Shown here piece by piece: positions 27,767-32,012 of a stretch of 32,012 nt of DNA. A program made the position numbers and the translations under genes. The notes under the pieces were generated by a model. The model did no database searches and had not been told where the DNA came from. It saw only the letters and a list, made by a program, of their open reading frames with translations. This stretch comes from Phocaeicola sp. (GTDB taxonomy: Bacteria; Bacteroidota; Bacteroidia; Bacteroidales; Bacteroidaceae): the NCBI GenBank assembly GCA_029257865.1, contig JARIAN010000104.1, forward strand, positions 1 to 32,012, written 5' to 3'. Position 1 is the stretch's first letter. The number at the start of each line of letters is the position of its first letter.

Positions 27767-27797
27767 ATTGCTTTTTAATCTTTAATCAGTATATTTG
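27767..27797 (+). promoter_or_regulatory. Promoter of asnA (-33 and -7)
   Basis: TTG (27768-27770) lies 19 nt before TATATTTG (27790-27797), the textbook Bacteroides -33/-7 arrangement. The start site should be close to 27803 with a leader of about 27 nt before the ATG at 27830. This is the most complete promoter match in the window. Confidence 0.7.
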
Positions 27798-27829
27798 CAA
27801 TCAAATAAATTATTAAAAAGCACAAAACC

Positions 27830-28870
27830 ATGAGTTACCTGATAAAACCTCAAGCATATACTCCTCTGTTGGATATGAAACAGACTGAACTTGGCATCAA
27901 ACAAATCAAAGAATTTTTCCAACAGAACCTTTCTTCCGAACTTCGTCTACGACGTGTCACCGCTCCTCTCTTCGTTTTGAAGGGTACCGGACTAAACGAT
28001 GACTTGAGCGGAGTGGAACGTGCCGTGTCATTCCCTATCAAAGACTTGGAAGACCAACAGGCCGAAGTGGTACATTCACTGGCCAAGTGGAAACGTGTCA
28101 CATTGGCCGACTATCATATCGAACCGGGATATGGTATCTATACAGATATGAATGCTATCCGAGCCGATGAAGAATTGGGAAATCTACACTCTTTATATGT
28201 AGACCAATGGGACTGGGAGCGAGTTATCACTCCGGAACAACGTAACATTGATTTTCTGAAGGAAATAGTCAAGCGTATTTACTCGGCCATGCGCCGCACA
28301 GAGTTTATGATTTGTGAGATGTATCCACAAATCACCCCTTTCCTTGCTAAAGAGGTTCATTTCATTCATTCACAGGAACTGCTGGACATGTATCCCGATA
28401 AATCATCAAAGGAAAGAGAAAACCTGATTACCAAACAATACGGCTCGGTATTCATCATCGGAATAGGCGGACAACTCAGCAACGGAAAACCGCACGACCT
28501 GCGCGCCCCAGACTATGACGACTATACTACCATAGACCCTCAAACCGGACTGGCTGGCCTCAACGGCGACCTCCTGATTTGGAACGAAGTATTGGGAAGA
28601 GCCATTGAACTCTCATCAATGGGTATCCGTGTAGACAAGGAAACAATGCTGAAGCAACTGAAACTCTCCGGCAAAGAGGAACGCACCAAACTTTATTTCC
28701 ACCGTCGCATGCTGGAAGGCAGCCTGCCACTCTGCATCGGAGGAGGTATCGGACAGTCACGCCTATGTATGCTCTACCTCAAGAAGGCACATATCGGAGA
28801 AATACAGGCTAGCATCTGGCCCGAAAAAATGAAAAAAGAATGTGATGAATGTGGCATTCCACTTATCTAA
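27830..28870 (+). CDS. asnA: Aspartate--ammonia ligase
   Basis: Makes asparagine from aspartate, ammonia and ATP in the cytosol, through an aspartyl-AMP intermediate. The 346-residue product (E. coli AsnA 330) has a fold related to class II aminoacyl-tRNA synthetases. Family blocks are the N-terminal QTELGIKQIKEFF, RVTAPLFV and GLNDDLSGVERAVSF, then LHSLYVDQWDWE, LLIWNEVLGRAIELSSMGIRV, and the C-terminal GGGIGQSRLCMLYLKKAHIGEIQ containing the motif-3-like Arg. It has its own well-formed promoter at 27767-27797. ung follows after a 51-nt gap on the same strand and may share the transcript. Confidence 0.97.
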   Translation: MSYLIKPQAYTPLLDMKQTELGIKQIKEFFQQNLSSELRLRRVTAPLFVLKGTGLNDDLSGVERAVSFPIKDLEDQQAEVVHSLAKWKRVTLADYHIEPGYGIYTDMNAIRADEELGNLHSLYVDQWDWERVITPEQRNIDFLKEIVKRIYSAMRRTEFMICEMYPQITPFLAKEVHFIHSQELLDMYPDKSSKERENLITKQYGSVFIIGIGGQLSNGKPHDLRAPDYDDYTTIDPQTGLAGLNGDLLIWNEVLGRAIELSSMGIRVDKETMLKQLKLSGKEERTKLYFHRRMLEGSLPLCIGGGIGQSRLCMLYLKKAHIGEIQASIWPEKMKKECDECGIPLI

Positions 28871-28921
28871 TCTGATAAATTCATTATCTTTACATCCAAA
28901 ACATACCTAATATATATCATT

Positions 28922-29584
28922 ATGGACATACAGATAGAACAATCATGGAAAGAAATACTGGCACCGGAGTTTGAAAAAGATTATTTTATCCGACTCACTA
29001 ACTTTGTCCGCCAAGAATATAAGACTACAACTGTTTACCCTCCCGGGGACCTGATATTCAACGCATTCAACTTATGCCCGTTTCAAGAGGTGAAGGTAGT
29101 CATCATCGGGCAAGACCCTTATCACGGCGAACATCAAGCGCACGGACTCTGCTTCTCGGTAAACGACGGCATCCAGTTTCCGCCTTCATTGAAAAATATC
29201 TTCAAGGAGATAGAAAACGATTTGGGCATCGGAATACCACAAAGCGGAAACCTTACCCGATGGGCACAGCAGGGAGTACTGATGCTAAATGCCACCCTGA
29301 CTGTAAGAGCACACCAAGCGGGCTCTCACCAACGAAAGGGATGGGAGGAGTTTACAGATGCAGCCATCCGCGCACTGACCGAAAAACGGGAACATCTGGT
29401 GTTTATCCTTTGGGGAGCCTACGCTCAAAAGAAAGGAGCCTTTATCGACCGGCAGAAACACTTGGTACTGACCTCAGTCCATCCATCTCCGCTCTCGGCC
29501 CACAACGGATTCTTCGGCAACAAGCATTTCAGCCGGACCAACGAGTATCTGATGGAACATGGAGAAGCACCTATACAATGGTGA
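28922..29584 (+). CDS. ung: Uracil-DNA glycosylase, family 1
   Basis: Removes uracil from DNA, starting base-excision repair. The 220-residue length is typical. The water-activating motif GQDPYHG (63-69) has catalytic Asp65, LMLNATLTVRAHQAGSH follows in the middle, and the DNA-intercalating HPSPLSAHNGFFG begins with catalytic His187. The start ATG gives MDIQIEQSWKEIL. It lies 51 nt after asnA, with TATCTTTA (one mismatch to a -7 box) in the gap, so it may be read from asnA or from its own weak promoter. A 20-bp stem terminator follows at once. Confidence 0.97.
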   Translation: MDIQIEQSWKEILAPEFEKDYFIRLTNFVRQEYKTTTVYPPGDLIFNAFNLCPFQEVKVVIIGQDPYHGEHQAHGLCFSVNDGIQFPPSLKNIFKEIENDLGIGIPQSGNLTRWAQQGVLMLNATLTVRAHQAGSHQRKGWEEFTDAAIRALTEKREHLVFILWGAYAQKKGAFIDRQKHLVLTSVHPSPLSAHNGFFGNKHFSRTNEYLMEHGEAPIQW

Positions 29585-29598
29585 TTCCTATTATATTG

Positions 29599-29650
29599 CA
29601 AAAACAACAAGACGAAAGCCTGACAGAGCAGTCAGGCTTTCGTCTTGTTG
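29599..29650. terminator. Bidirectional terminator between ung and the thioredoxin genes
   Basis: A perfect 20-bp stem (29605-29624 with 29631-29650) closes on a 6-nt loop. The A-run at 29600-29604 gives a U-run to leftward RNA, so it suits the thioredoxin-domain gene ending at 29670. It can also end ung transcripts, 20 nt after the stop. Confidence 0.88.
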
Positions 29651-29669
29651 CATTTATACACTGTTTTTC

Positions 29670-31568
29670 TTACTCTATCATCTTCTTCAGGGTCTTCTTC
29701 AGCTGTTCGTGGTCACGAAGGTCATTGCGCAAGGCATACGTGCCATCCTTGTCAACCAATACGTAAGATGGGATTCCATTTATCTTTAACTGATCGGTAA
29801 TCACTTTCCACTGATCCTTATTCAGCCGGTAGTGTTTGCCTTCTATTCCAGGAATCATGGTCTTGTATTTGGTCAAAGGTGAGGTTTCATTGGCAATGTA
29901 AAGCCATACCAAGTCATCACTCTTCAATTCACCCTTTTTCATCGGCTCTATGGCTTCCAACGCCATACGGCAAGGGCCACACCAAGTATTCCAAAAGTCA
30001 ACCAAAACCACCTTACCTTTGTATGGAGCAATGATAGCTTCGAAAAGTTTTTTAGGAGCCACCTTCGGAGTCTCTTCAATCACTGCCTTGTCTTCTACCG
30101 CTTTCAATACAGCCCGATTCTGTTCGTCCATCTTCAGTAGCATTTCTCTCACGAAATCATTCTCTATCGCCTTTATCTCCTTCAAATCCTGTTCTGTCAA
30201 GATATCTCCCCGTTCTATTTTCGACACATACTTATTGTTCTTTCCTAAGATACCAAAAACAGTTTTTTCTGTTCCAGCCGACTTAGGGCAATAGGTCATG
30301 GAAAACTCTGCTTGTATAAACGAAGTAACATATTGAGAATAATTAGGTCCCCAAATCAAAGTTGGTTCAGTAACATCAAAGAGTGCAGCTACCTTTGCAT
30401 ACTGCTTTTCAGTCATCTTGTCAATATTGACCTTTGGCATTTTTCCTTTATTTGCATAATAAGCATTGTTGAATCGGAATCCATCGCCGTATGCTGTAGC
30501 AACCACAACAGTCTGTTTCAAAGAAGCAGTCAGCAATTCCTTTTCAAAGCTGCTCAATCCGCTCTCGCTGATACTATCAGACAACGCATGGTATTGCTGA
30601 ATCACCTTGTCCGTATACTCATCTGCAGTCAGCTTGTAGTCAGCAAAGTTCGGGTTAAGTACCTCCATTACATACTTACCCATCTCAGGAACATCCCATC
30701 CACTCGTCCAAGCATACGCTCCATTTGAATAAACTTTAGGAAACTCGATTGGGCATTTCACACCCTTTTTCATTTCTCTCTGCTTCAGCACATTGTAAAC
30801 ATTCGCATTCATATCCAGATAGAGATCGGCCGTTTCACCTGCCTTCAGATAGATGTTTCCCATAAATATATCATCAACCAGGAACAAAGCCTTTGCCAGT
30901 CCATACTGCCAGAACTTCAATTCAGTTTCGTTCTCCTTCTGATACTTCGAAGCCGTCAGATGGTCCTGAGCTCCCAATATCGTATTCACAAATACATTCA
31001 CTTTCGGTTGATGTCCTTTTCGGTTATTCAGCAGGTGAATCTTCAAGGTCGTTTCACCGATGTTGAATTCGGGAGCAGGCAACTGATCAGGATATTGAGT
31101 CGTAGCCTTTATAGCATCTGCAGGTATACCCTTTGCCGATTCAAACTTCTTCTTGCCTGTTAAATCTATCCCATAGACGTTCCAACTATTCGCACCGTCA
31201 CCTTCAATGAAATCGAACGATTCCGTGCACATCGGCAGAGGTTCGAAGAATACCTTGAATGAGGCCGTACCCGATTCGGGCATCCAGAAATACTGGTCAA
31301 GTTCTGCCCCTTCCACCTTCTTGATAGCGTACTTCTTTCCATCTGCCAACAGGTGCATCTTCGATGTAAACGAAATCCAGAACTTAGGTTGTTGATACGT
31401 ATCCACGCTCACCACCGTAACCGAATCATTCATTTCCACCTTACGGAGATCCATCTTCCTCGTTGAGGTTGATGCAAAATACGGGTCCTCTACACTCTTC
31501 TCTTTCGGGGTGCAGGCTACTATGCTGAATATACACAGCACAGCCAATAATAAATTCATTGTTTTCAT
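29670..31568 (-). CDS. Lipoprotein with C-terminal TlpA-like thioredoxin domain (632 aa)
   Basis: Predicted envelope thiol-disulfide protein. The signal peptide has a lipobox (SIVAC) with Cys19 followed by TPKEK. About 480 residues of mixed sheet and helix follow that I cannot assign to a family. A thioredoxin-fold domain (about 505-632) ends the protein, with VLVDFWNTWCGPC holding redox Cys530 and Cys533 and a cis-proline loop GIPSYVLVDKDG. This layout, a large N-terminal region plus a TlpA/ResA-like domain, is frequent in Bacteroidota lipoproteins of unknown substrate. It lies 10 nt after a second thioredoxin-like gene on the same strand, so the two are probably co-transcribed. A role in disulfide reduction or isomerisation of envelope proteins is an inference. 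An ATG three codons in (MNLLLAV) is an alternative start. Confidence 0.85.
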   Translation of the reverse strand: MKTMNLLLAVLCIFSIVACTPKEKSVEDPYFASTSTRKMDLRKVEMNDSVTVVSVDTYQQPKFWISFTSKMHLLADGKKYAIKKVEGAELDQYFWMPESGTASFKVFFEPLPMCTESFDFIEGDGANSWNVYGIDLTGKKKFESAKGIPADAIKATTQYPDQLPAPEFNIGETTLKIHLLNNRKGHQPKVNVFVNTILGAQDHLTASKYQKENETELKFWQYGLAKALFLVDDIFMGNIYLKAGETADLYLDMNANVYNVLKQREMKKGVKCPIEFPKVYSNGAYAWTSGWDVPEMGKYVMEVLNPNFADYKLTADEYTDKVIQQYHALSDSISESGLSSFEKELLTASLKQTVVVATAYGDGFRFNNAYYANKGKMPKVNIDKMTEKQYAKVAALFDVTEPTLIWGPNYSQYVTSFIQAEFSMTYCPKSAGTEKTVFGILGKNNKYVSKIERGDILTEQDLKEIKAIENDFVREMLLKMDEQNRAVLKAVEDKAVIEETPKVAPKKLFEAIIAPYKGKVVLVDFWNTWCGPCRMALEAIEPMKKGELKSDDLVWLYIANETSPLTKYKTMIPGIEGKHYRLNKDQWKVITDQLKINGIPSYVLVDKDGTYALRNDLRDHEQLKKTLKKMIE

Positions 31569-31578
31569 ATATTAGTTC

Positions 31579-32012
31579 CTATTTGATTAATTCTTTCATC
31601 TTTTCTTTCAAAAGGTCCTTTCTATAACCAGTCCACATATCCATCACTTTTCCTTTTGGTGAAATCATCACATAATGTGGAATGCCACGAACCTGATAAG
31701 CTGCTGCCAGGCCTAACATACCAGGAGCTTTTTGCCGCCATTGATTTCCTGTAAGCTTATACTCCTTTACTACCTCATCCTGATTGGTCTTCTTTCCAAG
31801 GCAGATACCAACTACCTCTAGTTGATTTTTGTATAAGGAAGCTATTTCAGTCGCTTCGGGAAATGATTGCATACAGGGTCCACACCCTTGATTCCAGAAA
31901 TCCAATAAGATGTATTTCCCTTTGAACTCTGAAAGGTGACGGATGTTTCCCTCACGGTCTATCAAGTCTCCATCGGCCATATCATCACCCACGTTTACCT
32001 TGTCCGGCAGAT
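31579..32012 (-). CDS. TlpA-like thiol-disulfide protein, 5' part outside the window
   Basis: A thioredoxin-fold domain of the AhpC/TSA-Redoxin type: a loop with NVGDDMADGDLIDREGN, then FKGKYILLDFWNQGCGPC with the CxxC redox pair, LEVVGICLGK and the cis-proline segment VRGIPHYVMISPKGKV. The frame stays open to the window edge (residues LPDKVN precede a GTG at 31992), so the true N-terminus, probably a signal peptide and perhaps a DUF4369-like domain, lies beyond the end. It is 10 nt upstream of the 632-aa lipoprotein, forming a pair of envelope redox genes. Confidence 0.85.
   Translation of the reverse strand, partial: LPDKVNVGDDMADGDLIDREGNIRHLSEFKGKYILLDFWNQGCGPCMQSFPEATEIASLYKNQLEVVGICLGKKTNQDEVVKEYKLTGNQWRQKAPGMLGLAAAYQVRGIPHYVMISPKGKVMDMWTGYRKDLLKEKMKELIK

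Noticed and set aside
29074-29766. A 230-codon plus-strand frame overlapping ung and running past its terminator
   Set aside because: It is a +1 frame over conserved uracil-DNA glycosylase motifs and crosses a 20-bp terminator stem; the product is Arg/Ser/Pro-rich with no domain.

Overview
The window reads as a chromosomal segment of a gut-type member of the Bacteroidota, most likely Bacteroides or Phocaeicola. The evidence is: recurrent Bacteroides-type -7 boxes (TAnnTTTG) in front of genes with little Shine-Dalgarno signal; an outer-membrane barrel with an N-terminal carboxypeptidase-regulatory-like domain; a carboxynorspermidine/carboxyspermidine dehydrogenase; lipoproteins with thioredoxin domains; and a RhaB-like kinase in an L-fucose operon. 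No species call is possible from sequence reading alone.

Layout. 1-682: A/T-rich leader, a small predicted membrane protein and terminators. 683-2587 (-): dnaK, standing alone without grpE or dnaJ, with a sigma-54-like promoter match upstream. 2827-5589 (+): an orphan outer-membrane barrel. 5678-6478 (-): a two-META-domain lipoprotein, divergent from 6700-7893 (+), a polyamine-pathway dehydrogenase. 7967-12440 (+): bcp peroxiredoxin, recA, an uncharacterised secreted HEXXH protein and lysS. 12539-15643 (+): a tight gpsA-pgi-HAD phosphatase run. 15720-23226 (-): an L-fucose operon read fucR, fucI, fucO, fucA, fucK, fucP. 23487-26597 (+): an exported GH2 beta-galactosidase, divergent from fucR. 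26674-27426 (-): cutC. 27525-27596 (-): tRNA-Arg(CCG). 27830-29584 (+): asnA and ung. 29670-32012 (-): two thioredoxin-fold proteins, the second cut by the window edge.

How the genes work together. The fucose block encodes uptake (FucP), isomerisation to L-fuculose (FucI), phosphorylation (FucK), aldol cleavage to DHAP and L-lactaldehyde (FucA) and reduction of lactaldehyde to 1,2-propanediol (FucO), under a GntR-type regulator. The divergent exported beta-galactosidase would fit release of galactose from the fucosylated host or dietary glycans that supply fucose. The two divergent promoters carry inverted copies of TTTTGCAAAC overlapping their -7 regions, which may be the regulator's operator.

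Most of the window is ordinary core genome. I see no insertion sequence, prophage, integrase, CRISPR array or obvious defence system. The best points for a second look are the sigma-54-like element upstream of dnaK, the shared operator candidate at the fucose/beta-galactosidase divergent promoters, a zinc-ligand substitution (His to Gln) in FucA, the short C-terminus of FucK, hairpins inside the fucose operon, and the secreted HEXXH protein next to recA. Several starts were moved downstream of the longest open frame because the longer frame began with TTG, lay in a terminator or lay upstream of a promoter.
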